In this document: positions 8,194 to 17,064 of the stretch, one piece after another
Numbering within the stretch: position 1 is the first letter of the stretch
How the letters are laid out: each line of letters starts with the position of its first letter
Origin: Halanaerobium polyolivorans
GTDB lineage: Bacteria > Bacillota > Halanaerobiia > Halanaerobiales > Halanaerobiaceae
Direction: 5' to 3'
Assembly (NCBI RefSeq): GCF_020711195.1
Contig: NZ_JAJFAT010000003.1
Span: 18,301-82,300 of the forward strand
DNA: 64,000 nucleotides
The notes under the pieces: model-generated
Databases searched by the model: none
The model's input: the letters and a program-made list of their open reading frames with translations, nothing else
Told to the model about the DNA's origin: nothing
Translations under genes and position numbers: made by a program

Positions 8194-9321
8194 ATGAAGG
8201 ATAATTTGAAGTCATATTTAAAAAGAGTTATCAAAAAAGAAGAGACTGGAAAATTAGCTTCAGTGGTCAGATTTATATTGAATCTTTTATCGTATATTTA
8301 TTCAGCTGCCAGCAGATTGAGAGCCTTTGCTTATCGTAAAAAATTGATGCCTAAAAAAGAAGCTTCTGTACCTGTAATCAGTATTGGGAATATAACAACT
8401 GGTGGAACGGGTAAAACCCCTTTTACTGCCTTTTTACTGGATAAATTAAAAGAAAAATATTCAATTGCTGTTATCAGCCGAGGCTATGGCGCTTCTAAAG
8501 ATGTTGATGAGCCATTTTTAATTAAAGCTGGAAGTAATATTTATGCTGATTCTGCTCAGGCCGGAGATGAACTTTTTATGCTGGCTAGAAAGACTGATAA
8601 TGTTATCTTTATTCGTTCTGCAGATAGGTATCAGGGTACAGTGTTAGCTGAAGAAAAGGGAGCAGAGCTTATTATTCTGGATGATGGTTTTCAGCACTAT
8701 CAACTGCAAAGAGAAGTTGATGTTGTTATTATTGATGCTGAGGATCCTTTTTCTAATCGTAAAGTATTACCGGCAGGATTATTAAGAGAACCTTTTTCTG
8801 CTTTAAAAAGAGCTGATATTTTTCTCTTAAATCATACAGAAAATGTAGAGCACTCAAGAATTGAAGCTCTTAAAAAAGAGATCAATAAAAAGAGTCCTGC
8901 AAATAGGGGGGTCTTTGCTGCAGAGACTATTTCGGAAAAATGCATTTCAGTTGCAGGAGAGGCCGTCAATGAGGCGAATTTTTTAGAGGGGAAAAGGGTT
9001 TTTGCCTTTTCAGGTATAGGTAGTCCCGAGGCTTTTAAAAGAACAATTGAGAGTATTAGTGGTAATTTAGTTAGCTATAGAGTTTTTAAGGATCATTATA
9101 ATTACCAAAAAGAAGATCTTTTAACCCTGGTTGATCAGTATGAAGCTTCAAAAGCTGATATTATATTGACAACTGAAAAAGATGCGGTAAAATTATTTGA
9201 TTTTGGAGATATGATTGGTGAATTACCCTTTTATTATTTAACTATTTCAATGCAGCTAGATGACAGCAAAAAACTTCTGGAAGCTGTAAATGAGAAAATT
9301 CAGCAGCAAAGAAATAAATAA
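8194..9321 (+). CDS. lpxK: Tetraacyldisaccharide 4'-kinase
   Basis: LpxK phosphorylates the 4' position of the lipid A disaccharide precursor at the inner membrane. The 375-residue protein has an N-terminal hydrophobic/basic region, the P-loop-like NITTGGTGKTP around residue 68, then VISRGYG, GDELFMLA, LDDGFQHYQL and the DAEDPF region, all in LpxK order. The C-terminal half carries FAFSGIGSPEAF and TEKDAVK. Its presence is strong evidence for a lipid A-containing outer membrane. The GGAGG lies 13 bases before the ATG, a little far. Confidence 0.93.
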   Translation: MKDNLKSYLKRVIKKEETGKLASVVRFILNLLSYIYSAASRLRAFAYRKKLMPKKEASVPVISIGNITTGGTGKTPFTAFLLDKLKEKYSIAVISRGYGASKDVDEPFLIKAGSNIYADSAQAGDELFMLARKTDNVIFIRSADRYQGTVLAEEKGAELIILDDGFQHYQLQREVDVVIIDAEDPFSNRKVLPAGLLREPFSALKRADIFLLNHTENVEHSRIEALKKEINKKSPANRGVFAAETISEKCISVAGEAVNEANFLEGKRVFAFSGIGSPEAFKRTIESISGNLVSYRVFKDHYNYQKEDLLTLVDQYEASKADIILTTEKDAVKLFDFGDMIGELPFYYLTISMQLDDSKKLLEAVNEKIQQQRNK

Positions 9322-9338
9322 GAATTTGAGGTGTTATT

Positions 9339-10085
9339 ATGAATGATTTTAAAACTGCAGCAGTTATACCGGCCAGATATGATTCCACTCGTTTTCCTGC
9401 TAAGGCACTGGCCAAAATAGCGGGAAAAGAAATGGTTGTTCGGGTAATGGAAGCAGTTCAAAAATCAAAGCTTATAGATGAGGTAATTGTTGCTACAGAT
9501 GATAAAAGAATCAAAGCTGTAGTTGAAGCAAATGGTGGTAAAGCAGTTATGACATCTTCTGAGCATCAGACAGGTACGGATAGAATAGCTGAGGCTGCAG
9601 AAAATATTGATGCAGATTTAATTGTCAATGTTCAGGGTGATGAGCCTTTGATAAGTCAAGCAACTATTGCCCAAGCAATTAAACCTTTTCAGGATGAAGA
9701 AAACTTAAAAATGAGCACATTAAGACGCAGGCTTGATTCCACAAAGGCTGCAGATCCTAATATTGTTAAAGTAGTTGTTGATAAAGATGATTATGCAATT
9801 TATTTTTCCCGCTTCCCGATCCCCTATTATAGGGATCAAGAAAGAAAAGACAAAGAATATTTTCAACACATAGGGCTTTATGTTTATAAGCGTGATTTTT
9901 TGCTCAAGTATTCTGCAATGAATTCTACAAATTTGGAAAAAGCTGAGTCCTTAGAACAGCTGCGGGTTTTAGAAAATGGTTTTAAGATTAAAGTTGTAGA
10001 AACCGAGACAAAATTGATTGGTGTTGACCGTAAGGAAGATATTGAACTGGTAGAAGAAGAACTTAAAAAAAGAAATAGAACATAG
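9339..10085 (+). CDS. kdsB: 3-deoxy-manno-octulosonate (CMP-Kdo) cytidylyltransferase
   Basis: KdsB activates Kdo with CTP to CMP-Kdo, the donor for WaaA. The 248-residue protein begins AAVIPARYDSTRFPAKAL, the nucleotide-binding signature of the family. It continues with VATDDKRI, the TGTDRIAEA motif, IVNVQGDEPLI (metal/nucleotide site), and the HIGLYVYKRDFL stretch. Length and motif order are those of typical KdsB. It lies between lpxK and kdsA with short spacers; GAGGTG is 8 bases upstream of the ATG. Confidence 0.95.
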   Translation: MNDFKTAAVIPARYDSTRFPAKALAKIAGKEMVVRVMEAVQKSKLIDEVIVATDDKRIKAVVEANGGKAVMTSSEHQTGTDRIAEAAENIDADLIVNVQGDEPLISQATIAQAIKPFQDEENLKMSTLRRRLDSTKAADPNIVKVVVDKDDYAIYFSRFPIPYYRDQERKDKEYFQHIGLYVYKRDFLLKYSAMNSTNLEKAESLEQLRVLENGFKIKVVETETKLIGVDRKEDIELVEEELKKRNRT

Positions 10086-10099
10086 AGGTGTAAAAAAAT

Positions 10100-10948
10100 A
10101 TGGTGAAAAAAGTAAAGCTTAATGATGAGATAATTTTTGGGGATTCTAAAAGTTCTTTTGTGCTTTTAGCTGGGCCCTGTGCTATAGAAGAGGAAGAAAG
10201 AGTATTTAAAATTGCAGAAGGTATTAAAGAGATAACATCTAAGTTGGGAATACCCTATGTTTTTAAATCTTCTTTTGATAAAGCAAATCGTTCTTCTATA
10301 GAATCATATCGTGGTCCTGGAATAGATAAGGGTCTGGAAATTTTAAATAGAATTAAAAAAGACTTAAATTTAGCTGTGATTTCTGATATCCATTTACCAG
10401 AACAGGCAGAAAAAGCTGCAGAGGTATTGGATATAATTCAGATTCCTGCTTTTTTATCAAGACAGACTGATATGCTTGTTGCTGCAGGTAAAACAGGCAA
10501 GATTATTAATGTAAAAAAAGGTCAATTTTTGGCTCCCTGGGATATAGAGCAGGTTGTTAATAAGATTGAAAGTACTGGTAATGAGAAGATATTACTTACC
10601 GAAAGAGGAGTTTCATTTGGCTATAATAATCTGGTAGTAGATATGCGCTCTCTGCCAAGGATGAGAAAAACTGGTTATCCGGTTGTTTTTGATGTGACTC
10701 ATTCTGTACAACTTCCTGGTGGTGCTGGAGACAGTTCTGATGGGGAAAAAGAATTTGTCCCTTATTTAATGAGGGCCGGGCTTGCTGCTGGAGTTGACTC
10801 TCTCTTTATGGAGGTTCATGATAATCCAGCTGAAGCAAAAAGTGATGGAGCTAATATGATTCCACTGGATAAACTGGAAAAAATATTAAAACAGGCACTT
10901 GCAATTGATTCAGCAGTTAAAAATTGTCCAGAAATTGATGATATTTAA
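10100..10948 (+). CDS. kdsA: 3-deoxy-D-manno-octulosonate 8-phosphate synthase
   Basis: KdsA condenses phosphoenolpyruvate with arabinose 5-phosphate to Kdo-8-phosphate in the cytoplasm. The 282-residue protein shows LLAGPCAIEEEE, YVFKSSFDKANRSS, the PGIDKGL stretch, DIHLPEQA, IIQIPAFLSRQTDML, NVKKGQFLAPWD and FDVTHSVQLPGG, all conserved in the family. The DFDVTHS-like region and the absence of the usual C-M pairs do not let me decide safely between metal-dependent and independent forms. The product of the next gene, KdsD, supplies its substrate. Confidence 0.95.
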   Translation: MVKKVKLNDEIIFGDSKSSFVLLAGPCAIEEEERVFKIAEGIKEITSKLGIPYVFKSSFDKANRSSIESYRGPGIDKGLEILNRIKKDLNLAVISDIHLPEQAEKAAEVLDIIQIPAFLSRQTDMLVAAGKTGKIINVKKGQFLAPWDIEQVVNKIESTGNEKILLTERGVSFGYNNLVVDMRSLPRMRKTGYPVVFDVTHSVQLPGGAGDSSDGEKEFVPYLMRAGLAAGVDSLFMEVHDNPAEAKSDGANMIPLDKLEKILKQALAIDSAVKNCPEIDDI

Positions 10949-10974
10949 AAAAATATAAATTAGGTGAATAAATA

Positions 10975-11967
10975 ATGAATAAAAAAGATATCAGTAAAGA
11001 AAAATTAGCTTCTGCTATGGATAAAGCTAAAAATGTACTTGAAGTTGAAGCAGAGGCTGTACTTAAAATAAGAGATAATCTTGATGGCAGCTTTAAAGAA
11101 GCTATGAAATTAATTATCGAATGTCCAGGTAGGGTTGTTTTTACCGGAGTTGGTAAAGCTGGTTTAGTTGCTAAAAAAATGGCTGCTACTTTTTCTAGTA
11201 CCGGTACATCTGCTTTTTTTGTCCATGCTGGTGAAGGACTGCATGGTGATTTAGGTATGATTAAAAATGGTGATGTTGTGATTGCGGTTTCTAATAGTGG
11301 TGAAAGTGATGAAGTTATTAATCTGCTTCCTTCTTTGAGGAGGATCGGAGTAAAATTAATTGCACTAACTAGTGATAATGATTCAACTTTGGCTAATTAT
11401 GCAGATTTAATTTTAGAAACAGATGTGATCACAGAAGCATGTCCGCTTAATCTGGCTCCAACAGCAAGTACTACAGCTGCAATAGCTTTAGGAGATGCTC
11501 TAGCAATTGCTTTATCAACATATTATGGTTTTACTCAGGAAGACTTTGCCCTTTATCATCCAGGTGGTTCACTGGGTAAAAAGCTTTTAACAAAGGTTAA
11601 AGATGTAGTTGAAATAAGAAAACAAAATCCAATAGTAAAAACTGATACTACTGTAAGACAGGCTCTCTTTAAAATGACCAATACCAGAATGGGATCTACC
11701 TCAGTAGTAGATGAAGAAGGTAATTTAAAGGGTATAATTACTGATGGTGATATAAGAAGACTATTAGAAAAGTCAGCTGATTTTATTGAGAGACCGGTTA
11801 AAGATTATATGACTGTTGATCCAGTTACAATAAGCAAAGATAAACTGGCAGCTGAAGCACTGCAGATTATGGAAGAAAAAGAAATTAATGATCTACCAGT
11901 AGTTGAAGCTGGAAAACCAGTTGCTATGCTTAACTTCCAGGATTTACTGCGAGCAAAAGTATTTTAA
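10975..11967 (+). CDS. kdsD: Arabinose-5-phosphate isomerase, KdsD/KpsF
   Basis: The enzyme converts ribulose 5-phosphate to arabinose 5-phosphate, feeding KdsA. The 330-residue protein has an N-terminal SIS domain (about residues 40-190: VVFTGVGKAGLVAKK, FVHAGEGLHGDLGMI, AVSNSGESDEVI, LNLAPTASTTA, FALYHPGGSLGKKLL). Two CBS domains follow (about 205-325), with SVVDEEGNLKGIITDGDIRR and YMTVDPVTISKD. Length and architecture are the family norm. No Kdo-8-phosphate phosphatase (KdsC) is visible in the cluster, so that step is encoded elsewhere or by another phosphatase. Confidence 0.93.
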   Translation: MNKKDISKEKLASAMDKAKNVLEVEAEAVLKIRDNLDGSFKEAMKLIIECPGRVVFTGVGKAGLVAKKMAATFSSTGTSAFFVHAGEGLHGDLGMIKNGDVVIAVSNSGESDEVINLLPSLRRIGVKLIALTSDNDSTLANYADLILETDVITEACPLNLAPTASTTAAIALGDALAIALSTYYGFTQEDFALYHPGGSLGKKLLTKVKDVVEIRKQNPIVKTDTTVRQALFKMTNTRMGSTSVVDEEGNLKGIITDGDIRRLLEKSADFIERPVKDYMTVDPVTISKDKLAAEALQIMEEKEINDLPVVEAGKPVAMLNFQDLLRAKVF

Positions 11968-11995
11968 AATTTTTATTAACTAAAAGAGGTTTAAT

Positions 11996-12862
11996 ATGAT
12001 AGATAAAATAACAATATTTTCATACAATTTATTTAGATTTATAACCCTTAAACTACCAAGAAAATGGGCCTACTTACCGGGCAAATTGATTGCTTATCTG
12101 GCTTATCTATTGACTCCTAAAAGAAAGAAACTGGCCCAAGAAAATATAAAAAAAGCTCTAGATATTTCAGATAGAGAAGCTAAAAAAATCACTAAAGATG
12201 TTTATATGAATTTAGGCTTAAACTTTGCCGAATTTTTAATGGAAGATCAGTTCACAGAAGCAGATATTGAAAAGATGGTAGAGTTTAATAATTTAGAATA
12301 TCTAGACCAGGCTTTAGAAGAGAATAAAGGGGTTATCATTTATTCAGCTCATCTAGGAAATTGGGAGCTTTTAGGGGCTTTGCTGGCTATTAAAGGCTAT
12401 AAAATTAATTCTATAGCAAAAGAGCAGAAAAATTCTTTGTTTGATCAGAAAATTAATAAAATCAGACGAGGAATAGGAATCGGTATCATTCCCAAGGGTT
12501 TAGCTGTAAGACAGGCTTTTAAAGCTTTAAAGAAAAATGAGATTGTAGCCTTATTAGCTGATCAAGATGCTAGAAGTAGAGGTTGGAAGCTTAATTTTTT
12601 TGATAGGCCTGCTTCTGTATTTATTGGGCCGGTTCAATTTGCTCAACGAACAGGGGCTCCAATTGTACCGATGTTTTTTCATCGGCAGGGCTGGTTAAAA
12701 CATGAGTTGATCTGTTATCCACCTATAAAAATTGCTGCTGATAGTTCTGAAGCGGAATTAAAGGAAGAATTAAAAAAGTTACTTGAATTAACAGAAAAAG
12801 AAATAGAGAAATCACCTGAAGACTGGATGTGGCTGCACAGACGCTGGAAAAAATATAATTAG
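11996..12862 (+). CDS. Lipid A late acyltransferase (LpxL/HtrB-like)
   Basis: The 288-residue protein of the LpxL/LpxM family transfers an acyl chain to Kdo-lipid A at the inner membrane. Visible features are an N-terminal hydrophobic segment, the catalytic H-x4-E motif in IYSAHLGNWELLG, IAKEQKNSLFDQKI, the LADQDAR stretch, FIGPVQFAQRTGAPIVPMF, and the C-terminal PEDWMWLHRRWK typical of this family. It stands directly before waaA, matching the biochemical order in which late acylation follows Kdo transfer. Which acyl position it modifies cannot be told. Confidence 0.9.
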   Translation: MIDKITIFSYNLFRFITLKLPRKWAYLPGKLIAYLAYLLTPKRKKLAQENIKKALDISDREAKKITKDVYMNLGLNFAEFLMEDQFTEADIEKMVEFNNLEYLDQALEENKGVIIYSAHLGNWELLGALLAIKGYKINSIAKEQKNSLFDQKINKIRRGIGIGIIPKGLAVRQAFKALKKNEIVALLADQDARSRGWKLNFFDRPASVFIGPVQFAQRTGAPIVPMFFHRQGWLKHELICYPPIKIAADSSEAELKEELKKLLELTEKEIEKSPEDWMWLHRRWKKYN

Positions 12863-12888
12863 CCAATAATATTATGGGGAGGAAAGTT

Positions 12889-14181
12889 ATGTACTTATTA
12901 TATAATACAATATTATCAATTTTGACTGTTATTTTACTTCCCTATTTTTATTATAGAAGTAGAAGTAATGATGAAAAATTAAATTTAAGAGAACGTTTTG
13001 CATTTTATAATCATAATCTTGATTTATTATTCCCGGCAGATGAAGTGATATGGATCCATGCTGCATCTGTTGGAGAAACTCTTGCTGCTCAAAATCTAGT
13101 TGAAGAAATTAGAGCTGACCATCCTCAGGCCAAAATTATTTTTTCTAATATGACACCAAGTGGTAAAAATATTGCCAAAAAGAAGATTGCAGCAGCAGAT
13201 TTGATAATTTATTTACCCTTTGATCTAAACTGGGTTGTTAATAAAGCAGTCAATATTTTTAAACCCGATTTATTTATAATGATAGAGACTGAGCTTTGGC
13301 CTAATTTAATTAAGGCTTTAGATGAACAGGGAACTCAAATTATCTTAGTTAGTGGTAGAATAAGCGATGATTCTTTTGATAAATATAAATACTTAGGTAA
13401 TTTATTAGAAGATATGCTGCAGAGAGTTGATATTTTCAGCATGCAGCATCAGGAAGCAGCTGACAAAATCAAAGAATTAGGTGCACCAGAAGACCATCTT
13501 TGTATAAATGGTAATTTAAAATATGATCTTCAAATTAATCCACCTTCAAAAGAGGAATATCAGTCTAAACTAGAACTATTTAATATCAATTCAGACAGCA
13601 AAGTAATTATAGCTGGAAGCACTCATCAAGGTGAAGAAGAAATCATTTTAGAGCTATATAAAAAATTATCAGCTCAGTTTGATGATCTCAAGATTTTACT
13701 CGCTCCTCGCTATGTTGAACGAAGAGAAGAAATACTTGATTTGTGTCAGCAAAAAGATCTTCATGCAGCCCTTTATTCTGAGCTAAAAAAAGGTGAAGTT
13801 CTGCTTGGTAGGAATACTGATATAATCATTATTGATACAATGGGAGAATTATCTGAACTTTATTATTATGCTGATCTAGTTTTTATCGGTGGTTCATTGA
13901 TAAATAGAGGTGGGCATAATGTGATTGAGGCAGCTGCAAGGGCAAAGGTTGTATTATTTGGAAGCAGCATGTATAATTTTAAAGAAGAAAGAGATTTTCT
14001 TTTAGAAAATGAAACTGCTTTTGAAGTGAAAGACTTAGATGACTTTTTTGAAAAAAGCTATCAACTATTGGCCAATGATAAATTCAGAAAAGAAAGAGCT
14101 AAAAAAGCAGCAAATTTAATTGCTGAAAATCGCGGCTCGGTCAGGAAAAATTTGCAGTTAATTAATGTCTTATTAAATTAG
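12889..14181 (+). CDS. waaA: Kdo transferase (3-deoxy-D-manno-octulosonic acid transferase)
   Basis: WaaA (KdtA) transfers Kdo from CMP-Kdo to lipid IVA. The 430-residue GT30 protein starts with a membrane anchor (YLLYNTILSILTVILLPYFYY). The N-terminal domain has WIHAASVGETLAA with the catalytic glutamate, FSNMTPSG and MIETELWPNL. The C-terminal domain has IAGSTHQGEEE, LLAPRYVERREE and FIGGSLINRGGHNVIEAAA, which binds CMP-Kdo. The ATG at 12889 is chosen over 12874 because GGGGAGG (12877-12883) lies between them as the ribosome binding site. Confidence 0.94.
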   Translation: MYLLYNTILSILTVILLPYFYYRSRSNDEKLNLRERFAFYNHNLDLLFPADEVIWIHAASVGETLAAQNLVEEIRADHPQAKIIFSNMTPSGKNIAKKKIAAADLIIYLPFDLNWVVNKAVNIFKPDLFIMIETELWPNLIKALDEQGTQIILVSGRISDDSFDKYKYLGNLLEDMLQRVDIFSMQHQEAADKIKELGAPEDHLCINGNLKYDLQINPPSKEEYQSKLELFNINSDSKVIIAGSTHQGEEEIILELYKKLSAQFDDLKILLAPRYVERREEILDLCQQKDLHAALYSELKKGEVLLGRNTDIIIIDTMGELSELYYYADLVFIGGSLINRGGHNVIEAAARAKVVLFGSSMYNFKEERDFLLENETAFEVKDLDDFFEKSYQLLANDKFRKERAKKAANLIAENRGSVRKNLQLINVLLN

Positions 14182-14193
14182 GAGTAGATTATA

Positions 14194-15282
14194 ATGCTTG
14201 ATGATAAAGCAGATAAAATATTAATAATAAGATTAAGTGCCATTGGTGATGTTATTCATTCATTACCAACAGCATATGCAATTAGACAAAAATATCCAAA
14301 TGCTCAGATAGACTGGTTAGTAGAAGATAAAGCTTTTCCATTAGTCAATATGAATCCATATTTAGATAATGCTATTATCTTACCTAGAAAAAAATGGAAA
14401 AAAGAAATAAAAGATAAAGGTATTATCCATACTATAAAAGAATTTTGGTCTTTTTATAAAATGATGAGAAATAAAAATTATGACATCAGCCTTGATTTAC
14501 ATGGGCTTTTTAAAAGTTCTTTTAGTGCTTTTTTAATAAAAGCTGATTTGAGAATGGGACCTGCTGATGGCAGAGAATTAAGTCAATTTTTCTATCAAGC
14601 AAAAATTGACTTAAAGGACAGCAAATTACATAAAGTAGAAAGAAGTTTACAGCTTGCTGGAGCACTTGGAGCTAATACAGAATTAGTCAATTATGGCCTT
14701 AAAATAACTCCGGTGGTTAAAAGTAGAGTTAGTAGATTATTTGAAATGGAAAAAATAAATCATAATAAACGCTTGATCATTTTAAATCCTTTTACAACCT
14801 GGGAATCAAAAAACTGGTTTTTAGAAAGATATTTTGGATTAGCAGATGAATTAATAGAAGAAGGTCATTATGTGATCTTTACCGGTTCAAATTCTGATAA
14901 AGAAGCAATTGAAAAATATGATGGCAAAAAAGACTCTTATAGTAATCTTGCTGGAAAGACAGATTTGCAGGAATTAACAGAAATATATAATAGGGCAGAT
15001 CTTTATATTGGAGGAGATACTGGTCCTACTCATTTAGCTGCTGCAGTTGGATTAAAAGTTATTGCCCTTATGGGACCAACTGATCCTGATACTCATGGTC
15101 CTTATGGCGAAGGACATACAGTAATTCAGGATAATAGTTTAAAATGTATTCGCTGTTGGGATGAACAATGCAGCCGTAATATGCAGTGCATGAAGTCAAT
15201 TACTGTAAATCAGGTAATGCGTATAGCAAGAAAAAAACTAGATAAAATGAAGTTAGAGGATGGTGTTAATGAGTCAAATTAA
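14194..15282 (+). CDS. Heptosyltransferase-type glycosyltransferase (GT9)
   Basis: A 362-residue GT9 enzyme that would add a heptose or similar sugar from an ADP- or NDP-sugar to the inner core of LPS. The N-terminal ILIIRLSAIGDVIHSLPTAYAIR is the acceptor-side signature of the WaaC/WaaF family. The C-terminal domain has LNPFTTWESKNW, IGGDTGPTHLAAAVG and ALMGPTDPDTHGPYG, and a cysteine-rich CIRCWDEQC stretch common in Firmicute and cyanobacterial-type members. No heptose biosynthesis genes are seen in the window, so the sugar is uncertain. Its 3' end overlaps the next gene by 14 bp. Confidence 0.88.
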   Translation: MLDDKADKILIIRLSAIGDVIHSLPTAYAIRQKYPNAQIDWLVEDKAFPLVNMNPYLDNAIILPRKKWKKEIKDKGIIHTIKEFWSFYKMMRNKNYDISLDLHGLFKSSFSAFLIKADLRMGPADGRELSQFFYQAKIDLKDSKLHKVERSLQLAGALGANTELVNYGLKITPVVKSRVSRLFEMEKINHNKRLIILNPFTTWESKNWFLERYFGLADELIEEGHYVIFTGSNSDKEAIEKYDGKKDSYSNLAGKTDLQELTEIYNRADLYIGGDTGPTHLAAAVGLKVIALMGPTDPDTHGPYGEGHTVIQDNSLKCIRCWDEQCSRNMQCMKSITVNQVMRIARKKLDKMKLEDGVNESN

Positions 15283-16309
15283 AAGAATAGTAGTAATTGA
15301 TTTACTCTATTTGGGAGACCTAATTTTTGCGCATCCTTTTTTTGCAGAATTAAGAAGTCTTTTTCCTAAGGCAAGAATAGATTTGATTGCTAATAGTAAT
15401 TTTGCCGAGATTATGAGAGTTAATGAGAATATTGATAATGTTTATAGTTATAATAAAAGCTGGAATTTTATTAAATCAATTAAATTTGCTAGAAAAATAA
15501 AGCAAAACAATTATCAATTGGCATTAAATATTCACGGCAACTGGAGAACTGCTCTGCTTTTGAAAATAGTTTCTGCAGATCAATCAATTGGTTATGGGTC
15601 TAAAGGTAGAGGAATTTTCTTAGATAAAAAAATTGATGATAAGATTAGTTCACATATGATAGATTATTATCTTAAATTTGCAAATGAATTAAAAAATAAT
15701 TTTGAGCAGATAAATATAGAAGAAACTTCAACTAACAAATTCCCGGTTTTAAAAGTTGAAGGAAAATATCTTGCTAGTGCAGAAGAAAAACTTAAAAAAT
15801 CAGCAATAAAAGAAAATTTTATTGTTTTAAATACTGGTGGAAGCTGGCCAACAAAACGCTGGCCTAAAGAATATTGTGCAGAACTGGCTGATTTATTGGC
15901 TGAGAAAAACTATGATATTTTATTTGTTGGTGGTCCTTCAGATACAGAAAGAGTAAATTATATTATTGATAAAATTATTAAAAAAGATAATATATATAAT
16001 CTCTGTGGTGAGACTTCTCTATTAGAACTTGCAGCTGTGCTTAAAAAAGCTAGCTTGATGATAAGTGGAGATACTGGCCCCGTTCATGTAGCAGCTGCTG
16101 CAGGAACAGATACAGTCACTATTTTTGGTCCATCTGATGAAAGAAAATATGCTCCTAGGGGTAAAGGAAATAACATAATAATAAAAAATGAAGGTTTAGA
16201 ATGTAGGCCTTGTGGTGAACATGAATGTCCATTAAAGCATTTTAAGTGTATGAAAGAAATCAAAGCAGATAATATTATTGAATCTATTCAAAGCAAGGAT
16301 CTGATATAA
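15269..16309 (+). CDS. Second heptosyltransferase-type glycosyltransferase (GT9)
   Basis: A paralogue of the preceding gene: 346 residues, with VIDLLYLGDLIFAHPFFAELR at the N terminus and LNTGGSWPTKRWPKEY, LMISGDTGPVHVAAAAG, TIFGPSDERKYAPRG and CRPCGEHECP toward the C terminus. It should add another core sugar after the first GT9 enzyme. The start is set at ATG 15269 because AGAGGA is 9 bases upstream; the ATG at 15260 directly abuts it. The stop codon shares its last base with the next start (TAATG), so translation is probably coupled. Confidence 0.87.
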   Translation: MSQIKRIVVIDLLYLGDLIFAHPFFAELRSLFPKARIDLIANSNFAEIMRVNENIDNVYSYNKSWNFIKSIKFARKIKQNNYQLALNIHGNWRTALLLKIVSADQSIGYGSKGRGIFLDKKIDDKISSHMIDYYLKFANELKNNFEQINIEETSTNKFPVLKVEGKYLASAEEKLKKSAIKENFIVLNTGGSWPTKRWPKEYCAELADLLAEKNYDILFVGGPSDTERVNYIIDKIIKKDNIYNLCGETSLLELAAVLKKASLMISGDTGPVHVAAAAGTDTVTIFGPSDERKYAPRGKGNNIIIKNEGLECRPCGEHECPLKHFKCMKEIKADNIIESIQSKDLI

Positions 16310-17064
16310 TGAATAACATTACAGCTTTAGTATTGACATATAATGAGGAAGAGAATATAGATGATTGTTTAAATTCAATCAATTGGCTTGATAAAGTTAT
16401 TGTAATAGATTCTTATAGTGATGATAAAACACAAGAAATTTCTAATTCATTTGCTAATGTCGATTTCTACCAGAGAGAATTTGATGATTTTGCATCACAG
16501 AGAAATTTTGGCTTAGAGAAAGTTAGTACTGATTGGGTATTTGTTATAGATGCTGATGAAAGAGTTACTAATGATCTTAAAGCTGAAATTGAAACTTTAG
16601 CTGACAACCCAAAGGTTAATGGATATGAAATTGCTAGAAAAAACTATTTTTTAGGCAAATGGATTAAGTATTGTGGCTGGTATCCTGATTATACTTTGCG
16701 ATTATTTAGAGCAAAATTTCGTTATGAGGGTTTAGTCCATGAATCTCCAAATATAAACAATAATATAAAAAGTTTAGAAAATGATTTTATTCATTATACA
16801 TACAAAGATCTTGAAAGTTATATAGCTAAAATGAATCACTATACTACCTTAGATGCAGAAAAAAAATATAATAAAGGGAAAACAATTACTCTAAGTTATA
16901 TATTATTTAGACCTTTTTTAGAATTTATTAAAAAATATATATTCAAAAAAGGCTTTTTATTGGGTAGTCAGGGATTGATTTTATCTATTTTATCATCGTA
17001 TTATCAATTTTTAAAAAGCATTAAATTATGGGAATTAAATAAATTTAAGGATGATAAAAATTGA
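16309..17064 (+). CDS. GT2 glycosyltransferase, WaaE/KdtX-like
   Basis: The 251-residue family 2 glycosyltransferase begins ITALVLTYNEEENIDDCLNSI and has VIVIDSYSDDKT, FDDFASQRNFGLE and VFVIDADERV with the DxD-type metal site. A GWYPDYTLRLFR stretch and a VHESP stretch follow. This arrangement is typical of WaaE-like beta-1,4-glucosyltransferases that decorate inner-core heptose. The C-terminal 50 residues are hydrophobic and may associate with the membrane. The last bases overlap the next start. AT content rises from here through about 22 kb. Confidence 0.85.
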   Translation: MNNITALVLTYNEEENIDDCLNSINWLDKVIVIDSYSDDKTQEISNSFANVDFYQREFDDFASQRNFGLEKVSTDWVFVIDADERVTNDLKAEIETLADNPKVNGYEIARKNYFLGKWIKYCGWYPDYTLRLFRAKFRYEGLVHESPNINNNIKSLENDFIHYTYKDLESYIAKMNHYTTLDAEKKYNKGKTITLSYILFRPFLEFIKKYIFKKGFLLGSQGLILSILSSYYQFLKSIKLWELNKFKDDKN

